DNA of 64,000 bases from Azadirachta indica (lineage: Eukaryota; Streptophyta; Magnoliopsida; Sapindales; Meliaceae). The stretch is from the NCBI GenBank assembly GCA_022749755.1, contig CM040445.1:7957182-8021181 (forward strand). The letters run 5' to 3'. Shown here piece after piece: positions 14,901 to 27,677 of the stretch (the stretch's first letter is position 1; every line of letters starts with the position of its first letter). Both the position numbers and the translations under genes were made by a program. Below the pieces are notes generated by a model. It was given only the letters and a program-made list of their open reading frames with translations, was not told where the DNA came from and made no database searches.

Positions 14901-16977
14901 GTTCATATCTGCCACGTCAGCACTCTTCGAAATCTTTTTCAAAAATAAAAAGTTTGGGAATTGACATTGCGCTCTCTCCTAAACTATCACTAGGGTTGTC
15001 TATTAACAGTAGGTGAGGCTGAGCTGGCAATGTGGGCCCCTGCTGCTTCTATCCCAACAAGTGTCTGGTCAATGACGGTGTGAAACACGTGTTGTGGTGT
15101 GATTGGTGGAGATGGAATTAGAATTAGGCAAGTTTGAGGCTGGTCTGAGATTTACTTGCTTAAGTCGTTGGAAAACTTTGTTATCAATTTTTAATTTAAT
15201 CAAATCAAATATTTTATGGATTGCCTTTGCCTTTAAGCCTACCTTTAGATAATGTAAAAGTGTCACTATGTGGCCTCTTTGCAATCACATGCTTCAAGTC
15301 AATTTAATGAATCTACGGTTAAAATTAAGCCACCTTTTATTCATTTGTATTTATTTAATTTTTTTGGGGAAATTTGACTTTGGAATAACAGCTGGTTTTG
15401 GTATTTAAAAGTTCTTGTAACATCTTATGATGTTACATAAATTAATGATTCTAATTAACATACATACTAGATGAGGTGGATAATATACGGGAATGGTTTG
15501 CTTCTAGCCTCATGCATGAATATGATGTTTATCTATAATGTATTAGATTGTTTGGCTCATCATTAGTGATATGTTGATGTTATGTTAATTTTAAACTTGT
15601 TGGTTTTAATACTTTTATCACAACTAAATATACAATTTATTTACAAAGGTCAAAGTTCACCAACAACGACAAATGAAGAGACTACCACTATCATTCTGTA
15701 GATCAATCAACAACAAAGAGAATGATCGCAGTAGCGGTGCACTCGCACTCTTTGTTATTTGACAACATATTTCATGGTGGTTGAAATTTTGTTAATGACA
15801 TTCCATTATATGTTGAAAAAAAAAAAAAAGATTACATGGTTTTGAAAAGTTGAATTAGAAATTTGATTGCAAATTGGTTAGGATATTTAGTAGTTTCAAT
15901 TTTTAATTTAGGAATTCAAAATTTTATTTTGAAAGTTTTGGTTTTAGGATCTTGACTTTTTGTTTTAGTTTTGAGTTTTGAATTAGAATTTAAATTACCA
16001 AATCTTGAATTTGAATACTAATTTTTTTGGGTATAAGTAGATATTATTATTTCACTTGACACTATTATCCTTGCTAATCTCCATCCTCTTATCAGTTCTA
16101 GTTCTTAAAAGATTCTTTCTCACTAAGTTCTTCACTTTTCTAGCTTTATAAGAGGGAATTATTTAGTTGTTTTTCTAATTCGAATATATTTGAGACCTCT
16201 TCTTCAATATGTTTTCCTTGTTTTGTAGATTATATTTTTAAATTAGCAGTTTATGGAGTGTTCTGGTTTCTCTTAAGATTTAGTACTAGAAAAATTGTTG
16301 ATACAGAGTTTTTATATTATGATAATTTTAGGACATGGGTGACATTTTTGTTAAGCATGTATAGAGAGATTTATTGTCTTGCTATTATTTGAGGCAAGTA
16401 GATTTATGCATAACATGTTTTCTTTTAATATTTTTTAATATTTGAACTATTGAATGATATAGACATTTGAGTGTATATAAAAATGTGTATATTTTCTTAG
16501 TTTAAAGAATATTAATTTATTTCTTTGATGTTAAACAAGTTTATTAAACTAAAATTTGCATTTTTTTCTTAAGTAACCTACATTCTTGAAATCCTTTTAA
16601 TATATTAATTTTAAACATACATTTTAGAAAATTGTTTTCAAATTGTGCAATGTTTTGTATGAAATACAAATGAAAACTTTGAATTAGGTCTTCGGGTAAT
16701 TGAAGTATATATTTATTTATAAAGAGAAACATCTTATATGAAGATTAATTTTCGGGTTGAAGTTTTTAATAATATATCTTTTTAGGATTTTTTTTGGGAG
16801 GATTTTAATATATGTAATTTCAATTTGTGTAATCATATAATTACAAGTTTCATTTTAAGTTTGACATGTTATGATAAAATTTAAGGTCTTAAACTTAGAG
16901 CTTCATTTTTTGATAAAAAGTAGATTTAACGGCTGAGTAGATTAATTAAGAAGGATTCCAAATGTATTAATAGTGAT
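12000..16977. other. Long gene-free stretch upstream of the NAC gene
   Basis: AT-rich. The first part is the NAC promoter. A less AT-rich patch at ~14800-15300 has a CACGTG-type palindrome (GACACGTGTC near 14840) and other ACGT cores, but no gene with family features could be built there. No tRNA or rRNA seen. Confidence 0.5.
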
Positions 16978-17838
16978 TGTTAGACCCTTTTGCTTGTTAT
17001 TACACACATAGACTTAGTTCTACGATCTCACACCAGGTTGAGGAATAGTAGAGCTAGAGGCAGCACTTGTGCTCACGTAAATTAGAGATAAAGACACATG
17101 ATAGAAGATTTAGGAGCATGCAAAGTACCCAGAGACAGACTGGTGTTTGGAGAACAAAACGTCAATAGTCTGCAACGTCAAAGATCACCCTGATGGTCCT
17201 AGATTTCAAGGAAAAGTGAACATATGCAGGCAACAGCTAATGAAGCAATTGCGTAGTGAATTGGGTGACAACAGAGAGCAATGAGGATTCAGCTAAACTC
17301 AGGTTATAAGATCGGAGCCTCTGGATAGTGATGATGGAACTGAGAAAGGTCCATACAAAGGAAATGATGCAAAGAGTAGTTAGTATTCTGAAGGTGGTAA
17401 GAAATGACCTAGTCTCCGTAAAAGTGGCATGGTGGTTCCTAAACCAGGGATAATGGCATACAATATGGCTTTAGTTGCTCTTGAGATTTGGTAAACACAC
17501 TAGGTGGCTGTGTATAGGTGATATATTTATCCTTAAGCAACCAGAGGTGTTGGTTCCAAACATGAACCTACGAATAAGTCATGAAATAATCTTGAGGCAA
17601 CAATTTAGCAAGTGAGAGTGAGTTGTCTCTAATCACACATTGTATATTGTATTCTTTTGTTTGACAAAATAAAAAAAAGTTGAAGATAGAGGCCTTTGTA
17701 AATAGTATGCTTAATCTTACGCAATTTTGTATTTCTTTCTTTAACGTATAGCAAAATTACTAGAGTTAAGAGAGTTGCTAGCTAAGTTGGTGCTTAGTAC
17801 ATCATAGGGCGTTGCATTAGAGAAAAGACCCTTCGACA
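16978..17838 (+). repeat. 5' LTR of the Gypsy element
   Basis: 861 bp, beginning TGTTAGACCC and ending CTTCGACA just before the primer-binding site. Homologous to 20041-20452 joined with 22501-22943. The two LTRs differ at many positions, so insertion is old. Confidence 0.7.
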
Positions 17839-17840
17839 AT

Positions 17841-17852
17841 TGGTATCAATGC
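17841..17852 (+). other. Primer-binding site (initiator tRNA-Met type)
   Basis: TGGTATCAATGC lies two bases after the LTR end. It differs from the usual plant TGGTATCAGAGC at two positions, consistent with decay. Confidence 0.65.
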
Positions 17853-17999
17853 CCGGTTAGTTAGAGGTAATAATTTTTCTCTCTTCTACATTTCTATATG
17901 TAAAAATATTAAAGAGCTATTTGAGAGAAACAATCAAGCCCTTGGAAAACATTGTTGTTGCCATTCCACTCAATGCAAGCACTTTGGTAGTGCAAGTCA

Positions 18000-18680
18000 A
18001 GTTTAACACCATCGAGATTGTGAACCTTTAAAAGCAACATGAGAAGTTTGGTAAGAAGTCTAGCAACAAGTTGAAATCAACCATGAAGGATCTAATGTTT
18101 TTGTCGGGGAATGCTAAAGGCAAATATAGAGAGTCTTGAGGTTAACTAAAACTAATCAAAAAGGCTTTCAGCAATATTTCACTACATTTTTCAGGATAAG
18201 GCTTCGAAAATCTAAGTGCCAAAACTGAAATATTTTGATGGGATGAGGAGTGACAAGAATTTATATAGAGAACTTCCTATGGGATATGGAGTAATATTTC
18301 AAGGCGCTAAGATTCCAGACAATGAGCGACTTTTCATCACTAATGCGTATCTCATAGAGGATGCAAAGCTTTGGTGGCATACTCGACTAATGGAAGATGT
18401 TGATGCGCAGCGTGAAACTATAGGGACATAAGACTCACTTAAGCAGCAATTGAAGACTCAATTCCTACTTAATAATGCAAGGTGATGTGCGAAGGATTTG
18501 CTCAAAATCTCAAACAAAGGAGAGTTGTTCGACTAATTCTTCGTCAATATTGGACATCAAGAACATGTCAGATGAATACATGTTCTTCAACTTCATATCG
18601 AGTTTGTAGCCATAGGCACAGACAAAATTGTATAGGCAATCTATAAGAGACTTATTGAGTGCAATAATAGCAACTGATGG
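18000..18680 (+). pseudogene. Gypsy gag remnant
   Basis: The open segment 18216-18431 encodes 71 residues with the retrotransposon gag signature: a PKLKYFDG start, an aromatic/MGYG segment, AKIPDNERLFITNAYL, then EDAKLWWHTRLMEDVD. The same frame continues degraded past a stop at 18429. Upstream and downstream parts (about 18000-18680) are frameshifted but keep gag-like words. No functional capsid could be made. Confidence 0.7.
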
Positions 18681-18969
18681 TTTGGTTAACTTGTAGCTTA
18701 TGGGAAACTCTGCCCCCGAGCTAAAGAAATTGTTTCAAGGGAAACACAAAGCTAGAACTTCAAGAAGTAATGGTAGAAAAATTAGAGGTAAATCTAATAA
18801 GACTAAACCATAAGACGAGAAGTTTCACGTGCTTCATCATGTGAAGCAAAACATTGAGCAAGAGAAAGGCTCAATGCTTTAGTTATGGAGGTGGAGTCTT
18901 TGAAAACTGAAGCAAAAGCCAAAAAGTGCAAAGACTCAATCCATTGCAGTAGAGATGCCATTTACTAAA

Positions 18970-19235
18970 GTATAATGATGCGAAGCGGGCCTTATATATA
19001 CAAGTATATTTAAATGGAATGGAGATAAAAGATTGCTTGACACTAAAGCAATGAACAACTTCTTAGCATAAAAAAAAAGGCAACATTTAGAGTTACAAGT
19101 TCATTAAGTGGTGAGAGTTGTGATGGTCGTTAACTCTATAAAGATGGATATTGAGGGGGTTAATTATAAGATCTTTGGAAGTTAAAACTTGGTAAAGAGT
19201 CACACAATTCAAGTTGGGGAGAATGCCGGATAACC
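18970..19235 (+). pseudogene. Degraded aspartic-protease region of the Gypsy element
   Basis: This stretch matches in layout the part of the second Gypsy remnant at ~36460-36660 (conceptual residues like NNFLA after a lost DTGA, then VVNSI). Stops and frameshifts break it. Assignment is by position after gag and resemblance to retroviral-type protease regions; weak. Confidence 0.4.
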
Positions 19236-19674
19236 CTTTACTTTTAGGCCTAATAACTTATTACTCCCCTATATTTTTTCTAACACCTCATCATTTATTA
19301 ACTTTTAAATTTTTTCAATTTTGCTTTTCAATAATTTAAACAACCTAAGGGAAGATAGGGAGAAACTGAAGAGAGATGATTTAAGAGAAGAGAGTCACTT
19401 TGTACATATTTAATATTCTACTTCTAATAAAAGACTTTACATGCGTTTATTTTGTAAACGTAGGCAACTTTTGATGAACCATGTAAATTCTTATTTGTAT
19501 CGAATCTTATTTATTGTTTATGTGTTTTGTATTCATTATTTGGTCTCAATCATATCAACGTTAGAACATTATTTTTTAAGTTGGTTTTCCGTAACAATCA
19601 TTGAACCAATGATTTGAACCCTTTTTTTTTAAATTGCAAAACAAATTTTGTTTGCAAGGATTCAAAACTTAAAA

Positions 19675-19885
19675 CACCATAAAACACAACAATGCCTTTA
19701 CCACTCTGTAAAATATTTTTTGATGATATTTTATCCAATTTTTAATAAATATCTTTTTTCAAAATGTATTTATAATAAATACTATTAGTGTAAAAGATTG
19801 GACAACTTATTATCAAAATGCATTTGGTGTAATGGTAAAGGCATTATGTTGTTTCTACCATGTCTTTATGTTCAAAATCACTAGT
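19675..19885. repeat. Small inverted-repeat insertion inside the Gypsy element
   Basis: ACACAACAATGCCTTTACCA near 19686 is mirrored by TGGTAAAGGCATTATGTTGT near 19834, with AT-rich sequence between. This looks like a short MITE. Ends and target duplication are not resolved. Confidence 0.45.
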
Positions 19886-20452
19886 TCAATTGTTTTATAT
19901 TTAAATTACTAAATGATAAAATTATATTCTAATAATGATGACTAAGGAGAGGATTTCGTGAGACAAAGTAGGAAAGTAGATAAAGGTATGTCTTAACGCC
20001 CTTTTGATGAAGGCTTCGGAATTTTCTTGCCAAGTTAGTTTGTTAGAACCTTAATTCTCTTAGCATACATAAACTTAGTTTTAAGGCGTCGCACCAAGTC
20101 AACATGTCATAGAGAGCTACAGGCAGCACTTATGCTCATGCAAGAGATGAGGTCATGTGGCAGAGGCATGTAGGGAAATACGAAGTACTCGAAGACAAAA
20201 TTGATGTTCAGAGAACAAATATCGATGCTTGGCAACATCAGAGATCACCTAACCCTTCTAGATTTCAAAGAAAAAAAGAACATATGCAGGGAGTAACTAC
20301 TACGATAGCTCAGCAAAAAAATTGGGTGACAATTACATAGAGCAATGAAAGTTCAATTAGACGTGATTTTTGGGATGGAGTCTGTTGATAATGGCAAGAG
20401 AACTTGAAAGGGCTCATCAAGGGGTACACTTGTTCGATGCAAGGAAAACTTA

Positions 20453-22497
20453 GGGCTTGTTTGGTTCTCAATTTAAAAACTGTTTTAAAAAATTTGGATA
20501 CGATTTAAAAATATTAGTTGTATTCTTAGTATTCTTAACATTTAAAATTATATTTGATATAATATTTAAAAACTATTTTTTTATTTAAAAAATTGTAAAA
20601 AAAAAATATTTTATATAATTTTTTTTAAAAAAAATAAGGATATGTGTTTAACTAAAACTATTTTCAATAATTTTTTTAATAATCAAGTACAAATCTTTTA
20701 TTAATATAAATTACTTCAAACTGATATATAAAATATATGAATACAAATAATATAATTTAGTTATTTTCTTAAAAAATACTTGAAATTTATTTAACTTGAA
20801 CGTAATAAAACATAAATATTATTCAATTAAATTTAAAAGTATTTAATATTTTAGATAAATTTGAATGGTTTTAGGTTTCTTTACAATATCTTTAGAAAGA
20901 AAGATGACATCATTGTACCAAAATCAAATACTAATATTCAAGTAGAATCCTAATTAATTTATATGTCTAATTACAATTTCTAAAATCATAATTTAAATTA
21001 TATAAATAACTCATATATGCATGGCAATTAAGTTTAAACTTATGTCTAAAATATTTTAAATAATATAAATTACTTCAATTAAATAAGAAAATTAGTCAAT
21101 ATTTATATAATATTAAAAATACAACAATTCTAACAGAAAATGTTGACTGAAAAAGAAATTATTAATTTTATTAATATAAAAACGAATACACTAAGATAGC
21201 ATTTTTTTATTCTGAATTCTGAATATGACTAAAATCTGAATCTAACTGAAATTTGAATATAAATGATATATTTATTTTTTATTTTAAAATATCTGAAAAT
21301 AAGTAATGAGTTGTTTGTTTTGATAAAATTAAAAAGTCTGAAAATTGATATTTTGACATATATATCCTTTTAAATAATATACTTATATTTATTAATAATT
21401 TTGATTATATTAACACAATAATAGATTAAAAAATTAATAAATTATATTAGTATGTACATTTATTTATTTGTTTTATATATGTTTTTTTTAAAAAAAATAT
21501 TTTCTAATCGATAATATAAAGATTTATAAAAATTAAATAAAAATAACAAATTATATTATAATATAGTTATAATTATGTAAATATACGAATATGTTATAAT
21601 AATTTAAGTATAAAATAAGTAAAATTAAGAAAACAAGTAGAGAAGACTAACAATAAAAAAGAGATAGGTTAAAAATAGTTAATTACAATTTTAATTTTGT
21701 TAGTAAATAAATTAATAAAATAAGGATATTTTTTAAAAATAAAAATATTAAATTATTCAGATATTTGGTCATTCATATTTAAGTCAAAATTTTTAACTTA
21801 ATTATATTTAGATATTTTTAATAAATATTCAGACATAAGTTAAAAAAAATAAATTACTTTTAAACATTTAAATAATTATATTCAAACTTCAATAAAAAAA
21901 AAACAAACAACCCCTAAGGCTGATTTTTAACCCACTTAAGTATTATAATAATTCTCCACAAACTCAATAACTAAATACTCTACAATTCAAGATGTGTGCT
22001 ATAAAATTAAACTGAAAGAAAAACAACTCATGCTAATTCAAACTACATAAACAAGGATTAAAAGAATATTTCGTATAACCACATCAACCACAACATCATA
22101 CAAATTTAAATTGCATACTATAAACAAAAATTGTAAATTGAAAAATCAAATATTCTGCAAATTAAAATTTTTTGTTAAAACATATTAATTAAAAAAAATG
22201 AAGTCAAATTTTCAAATAAATATTATAATTATAAATAATATAGACGTTAAAAATTTAAGGTTGAAAAGAGATATTATAAATGTTATAAATTCAAATTTTG
22301 TAAAGTTTAGAAATAAGTTTTAAGACAATAAAAAACAATATTTTTTTTTTCATTTTTTACCTTTTAACTAAAAGATATAATTTGATTCAAAAACAGTTGT
22401 TAAATATTTTTTAGATAAACATGCATTTTAATTATTCTCCTTATTTTTTTAAAACAAAAAATAAGGAATCTTATCCAAAAAGTAAATTAAACGAACC
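20453..22497. mobile_element. Harbinger-like element inserted in the 3' LTR
   Basis: The LTR alignment is interrupted exactly here. The insert starts GGGCTTGTTTGGTTCTCAAT and ends with the inverted ATTAAACGAACC, a GGG(C/-)TTGTTTGG-type terminus. TTA flanks both sides (20450-20452 and 22498-22500), the three-base target duplication expected for PIF/Harbinger. 2045 bp with no transposase frame, so non-autonomous. It contains a nested element at 21195-21914. Confidence 0.65.
21195..21914. mobile_element. 720-bp MITE nested within the Harbinger-like element
   Basis: Inverted ends (GATAGCATTTTTTTATTCTG at left; GGGGTTGTTTGTTTTTTTTT read inward from right) with TAA at both borders (21192-21194, 21915-21917). 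The interior is AT-rich with many TCTGAATA words on both strands. Related sequence is found at the start of the window (1-260). Confidence 0.55.
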
Positions 22498-22943
22498 TTA
22501 GTCTCCTTGCATAGGCAAGAAATGATCTAGTCTTCATAAAAGTGGCATGATAGTTCTTTGAATTAGAGGTAGTGCTACACAATTTGGCTTTTATTGCTCT
22601 TTGGACTTGGTAAACATACTAGGTTACAAAGTACCTAAGCAACCAAAGGCGTTGGTTACAAACATATAAATAGGTTATGGCAAAAGCATGAGATAGCAAG
22701 CTAGCAAGCGAGAGAGAGTGAGTTGTCTTTAAACACACAATGTACATTGTATTCTTTCACTTGATAGAATAAAGAAAAGTTGAAGGTTGGGGCCTTCATA
22801 AATAGTTTATATGTATAATCTTGCTCAGTTTCGTATTTCTTTTTTCAGCACACAACAGATTTATTGGAGTTGATAAAGTTACAAATTTGAGAAAGCTATT
22901 GGATAAGTTAGTGCTTAGCGCAATAAAGGAAAAACTATTTACA

Positions 22944-25635
22944 ATAGTTAGCATTAATAAATGGCCAATGATGGTAGATGACAGCTGTGGGTGGTGACTA
23001 GGTACTATAATGCATTTAATTATTAATAAAAAAAAAAAATAATAATAATTATATTCTATTTTTAGAAATAAATATCAAACAGTTACTCAAAATAAAAATA
23101 TTTATCAATAAATTTTTTTTTTTTTTTATAATTTTTCTTTACTGTTATAATAAAAAAAATATAATAGTCATTATAACTTAAAATTAAATTAAAAAAATAT
23201 TATTATTTTTTATATTTAAAATAAAATCGTCATTATAATTTAAAAATAAATATAAGAAATAAATTGTTTTATGAAAAAAAAACCCTAATTGCTTCTTTTT
23301 TCTTTTTTCTTTTTCTTTCTAGATTTTTCTTGTTCTTGTTCTTCTTTTTTTTTTCCTTCTCTCTTTCTATATTTTTCTTGTTCTCCTTTTTGAATTTCTT
23401 CTTGTTCTTCTTTGCTCTCTTCTTTTTCTTATTTTTTAAAAAGGGGTAAAGATTTGGTAGTTGGTGGTATTTGATTTCTTCTTCTTTTATTTCTTCTTTT
23501 TCTTAGTTGTTTTTAATATATGGGTGGAAAATTGGTAGTTGCTGGTGTTTGATTTCTTCTTCTTTAACTTCTTCTTTTTCTTCATTTTTTTGTGTAAGGA
23601 TAAAAACATGGTTGTTGGTGGTGTTTGATATTTAGAAAAGACTAAGAATTGTAAACTTTGTGATTTTGATCGATGAAAGGAATTAGGTTACGTTAATAAT
23701 GTGAAAAATAAAGTGGATTATAAATAAATTGTAGAAATGGAGAGTGGTACTGATAATTTGAGGAATATTGATAATTTGATGCACATTTATCTCTTTACAA
23801 TTTATAATTTATTGTTTAAAAAATCCTAAATTTTACTAATATCAATTTGCTAATTTAAATCTAATTTAAATTTTAATTATTTCTATTTTCAAATATATTA
23901 ATTATTTTTATTTTTGGCATATTATTTACATATATTATAATTTTTTAAAAAAAAATTTAAAAATTAAGAATATTTATATAAATTTATTCATAATTCAATT
24001 AAATATTTATATCATTTTATTGGTCAAAATCAGTCAAAATTTAATAGTGTAGAAAAATTCTAATAGAAGGGGTTTAACTAATAAATATTTTCGTTTTGAG
24101 TGGTTATTTGATATTTATTTTTAAAATTAAAAATTCAACAGTTATTCTCCTAAAAAAAATTAAATAATAGTATAACACAAATATGTATATATATATATAT
24201 ATATTTGTTATTCTTAAAAGATTATTTGGTACCAAATTGACCTGCGGAAGTTGCAACGTCAACTATGGTTAAAAAAAGAATGAAGTGGTAAATTTAATTT
24301 TTATTGAGTGCAATCAATTCTAGAATTTACCAAATATGTTATTAAAACAATTGTATACAAATAGGCGCTTACCTCCTTACCCTTAGACAAGGGTTTTGAA
24401 TCTATAAATTAAACAAAAACTTTCAAGTTTAATGTCATACTTACAACTATCTCAATTCTCAATTTTTGATAAATTTTTAATATAATATCAATAAATTAAA
24501 ATTTTGATATTACAATTACAAAAACAATGCTTCTTTAGTTTTATCAATATTAAAGAATGATAAATATAAGGATATTATTTTTTTAAATAAATTGTTAATT
24601 AACTTTATAACTTAGGTTGAATTGGGTCGGGTTAAATCTATAGCGAATGACAACGTGGACAAGAAGACTTTTTGTAAAGATAAAAGTAAAGATATTATTT
24701 TTTAAAAAAATAAATTGTTAATTATTCTTATAAACCGGATTGGATAGGCCCTTGAATTAACCAATCCCTATAAAATGAATAACAATGCATATGGACAAAT
24801 GAATGAACACTCCATTTCTTTATGCTTTAATAGAGCCGAAATATAAAAGTAACTGGATTTCAAGTTTTATATATAATTCATTTTACATTCTTTCATACGA
24901 CTTGACTTGAACTACTCCTTTAACTTATTGTCAAAAAATTATAAACTAAGGTAGGAAGTTGCTATCAACTTCTATAAGGATAAGAATATTCTTGAATCTT
25001 GCAAGTTAATTCTCCATGAGGATTATATTGCTAAAATCCCTTTAAATAAAATTAAAAATAATGTTATTATATTGTCTAACAAAGAATCATTGAATCATGA
25101 TATGTTTAATAAGAAAATTTAAGCAAAACAATCTAATAGAATCATCAAATATTATTAATATATATCATTTATTATTAGATGAATGTACGGAAGATATGAC
25201 ATATTTGTTTTTTCATATTTAGATATTAATTTACATATAAATTTTAAGTAACGAGTCATGATATTGTAAGGATAATGATATTTTGATAGCGTGTTAATAA
25301 ATAGATCTTTGAATTTTAGCATAATAACATAAATGAACATTTTTTTAATATTTTTAATAAATTGATAAAATAGATCCCTAATGTAGTTGTTGTTGAAAAA
25401 TGTTACAAGAGCAATGATAAAAAATTCATTGCTAAAATACATGCATATATTGTTTTATGTGTGGGTTTATTTGTGCCCTAAAATTTACTTTGAACTCTCG
25501 TTTACTCACACAACCATATATGAAAATTTAGAAACTTATTTTTACTTTCTACGCTCTTATAACTATGAAAATAACCATTAGTTCATTTTTTTTATCATAT
25601 ATCTTAATTTTTCTCCACACGCATATTTATTAGGA
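22944..25635. other. Gene-free AT-rich region with CT-rich low-complexity tract
   Basis: From ~23290 to 23600 the plus strand is a TTC/TTT-rich tract in which a ~75-bp unit (TTGGTAGTTGGTGGTATTTG followed by TTCTTCTTCTT) recurs two to three times. Open frames across it are simple Phe/Leu repeats and not genes. A TA microsatellite is at ~24184-24206. Nothing else recognised. Confidence 0.5.
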
Positions 25636-26850
25636 AAATTGACAAATATTCTTTGAAGTGTAGGGATATAAACAAATACCCTCGCTGTTTATGGAAAAAA
25701 AAATACCCCACTCATATTCAGATAAATAAATAAAAAAAACCTTAATTTTATTTCTATCAGTTGACCTATTAGATGATTATTATTTTTATCTTTAAACTTC
25801 TATAAAATAACAAATACAATAAATTGTTTTCAATAATAACAATTTAGCCTTTTTTAATATTTTTTGTAATATACCTTTTTCATTTATAACAATTTAGTCT
25901 GTATTTTAATATTTTTTGCAAGATACCAAGGACTAAATTACTTTTTTATTTATTATTTTAATTAAAAAATTTAGAAATATTAAAAAAATTATAATAATAA
26001 GTTAGATCAAACTCATATTTTAAAAATTTTTAACCTCTTCTTTTACTTTCTTACTAATAATTTAATATCTAATTATAAAAAAATATTAAATGAAATATTT
26101 TTTAGCATGTTATTTTTATATAATATATATCTAGTAAAAATTGTATTAAATTCATTATATTTTCTTAAGAAAAATTATGAAAATATAAATAAAAAATAAA
26201 TACATCAATTCTCTTCTTTTTCTATATTTTTAATTAAAATAAATTACATTATTTAACAATATAAAATACATTTTTACTAATTCTATTAATAAATGACATC
26301 AAATTCTCTTCCTTTTTTTATATTTTTATTTATATTTTCATAATTTTTCTTAAGAAAATGTAATGAATTTAATATAATTTTTAAATAGATATATTATATA
26401 AAAAAATAAAATGTCAAAAAAATATTTTATTTAAAATTTTTTGATAATTAAATATCAAATTATTATTAAAAAAAATAAAAGAAGAGAGTTAAAAAAAAAT
26501 TTAGAATATAAGTTTGATATAACTCATTTAAAATTTTTTTAATAATAATATTTTTTTAAATTTTTTATTGAAATAATAAATTAAAAAAATTTAATCCTTA
26601 ATATATTGTAAAAAAAAAATAATAAAATAGAGAATAAACTATTATAATTAGAAAATGTGTATTTTATTTGTTATTTTATAGAATTTTAGCAATACAAATA
26701 ATCATAATCTAATAAATCAACTTATTGAAATAAAAACTAAAAAGGTATTTATCTATTTGTCCAAATTCAAAGAATATTTATATTTTTTTAAATATTATGA
26801 ATTATCTATCTATTTTCTCATACCCCAAGGGTATATGTCAATTTATCTAC
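25635..26850. repeat. 1.2-kb inverted repeat (foldback element)
   Basis: Arms of roughly 550-600 bp mirror each other around ~26245. Landmarks: CTTCTATAAAATAACAAATA (left) against TATTTGTTATTTTATAGAAT (right); ATTTTCTTAAGAAAAATTAT against AATTTTTCTTAAGAAAATGT; and AAAATTGACAAATATTC at the left edge against GTATATGTCAATTTAT at the right edge. Very AT-rich, no coding content. No clean target duplication found, so boundaries are approximate. Confidence 0.65.
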
Positions 26851-27677
26851 CATTAAAATATTCATTGCACCCAAATATTTTATATTTGTAAAATAAAAAA
26901 TTTCTAATCATTGACAAAATTCACCAAGCATGAATAAAAAGTCAAAAGTAAGTATAATTGATAAATACTTAATGAAAAATTTTAAATTATTGAAAAGTAA
27001 ACAATTTGAACCTTTTTTGTCATTTGAATATTCTCAAACATTGAATTCTTCGTTCATAAGTTAATAATTGTAAAAAATTATGAAAAGTCTATGATTTTAA
27101 TGTTAAATAAATATTAGATAAATATAAAGAATAATAATATTTCATTTATTTAGGATAAATTATCTTTAATAGTGAATTTTATTGTGACTATTTTTGTATT
27201 AAATTTTTTATTAAAATATAAATATTTAAAGTAAATTATAGAATACAAGTCGCACTTATTTTAATTGGGATGCATATGGTTTGATGCTTGATATTGTCAA
27301 GAGGATTTATTATAAACACCCTTGTTTAACAATCAAAAGCTTTATGAGGTGTAAAATAACAATGTTATCTAAATTTTGAGTGTGAGTAGATTTCTAAAGT
27401 TTACTATACAGTATTATCAATATATTTTTGACACGTCCTATAACAATATTAGCTAAACTTTAGGAGATTTTTTTTTATTGTAAATTTCAATAAATGGTAA
27501 TATTATAATATTAAAAAATGAAAAAAAAAACTTCATACCCATCAGACAGGAACATTAGAATGGATCATTTTTTGTAATATAGGTCCATTGGATTTGTGAT
27601 TTGCTCTTGGCCCAACAACAATTTGTCTTCATATATTCCTCACAAATCAAAATTCAGAAGTTCAGTACGTTTTCTTT
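26851..27677. other. Intergenic upstream of the PPR gene
   Basis: AT-rich; the last ~150 bases contain the presumed promoter and leader of the PPR gene. No distinct TATA box stands out from the AT-rich background. Confidence 0.4.

Larger units (their letters stand above)
16978..22943 (+). mobile_element. Decayed Ty3/Gypsy LTR retrotransposon with nested insertions
   Basis: Two related LTRs bracket a short internal region. The 5' LTR (16978-17838) and 3' LTR (20041-22943) both begin TGTTAGAMCC, share blocks such as GGCAGCACTTRTGCTCA, AAAAGTGGCATG and GTGAGTTGTCT, and end ...ACA. A primer-binding site follows the 5' LTR. The internal region (~2.2 kb) retains only broken gag and protease. The 3' LTR is interrupted by a 2-kb Harbinger-like element. 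ATAGT/AATAG-like words occur at both outer edges and may be a 5-bp duplication, though the exact boundary is ambiguous. All frames carry stops, so it is inactive. Confidence 0.75.

Noticed and set aside
23264..23449. Phe/Leu-rich 61-codon frame
   Set aside because: It is a reading of a TTC/TTT low-complexity tract.
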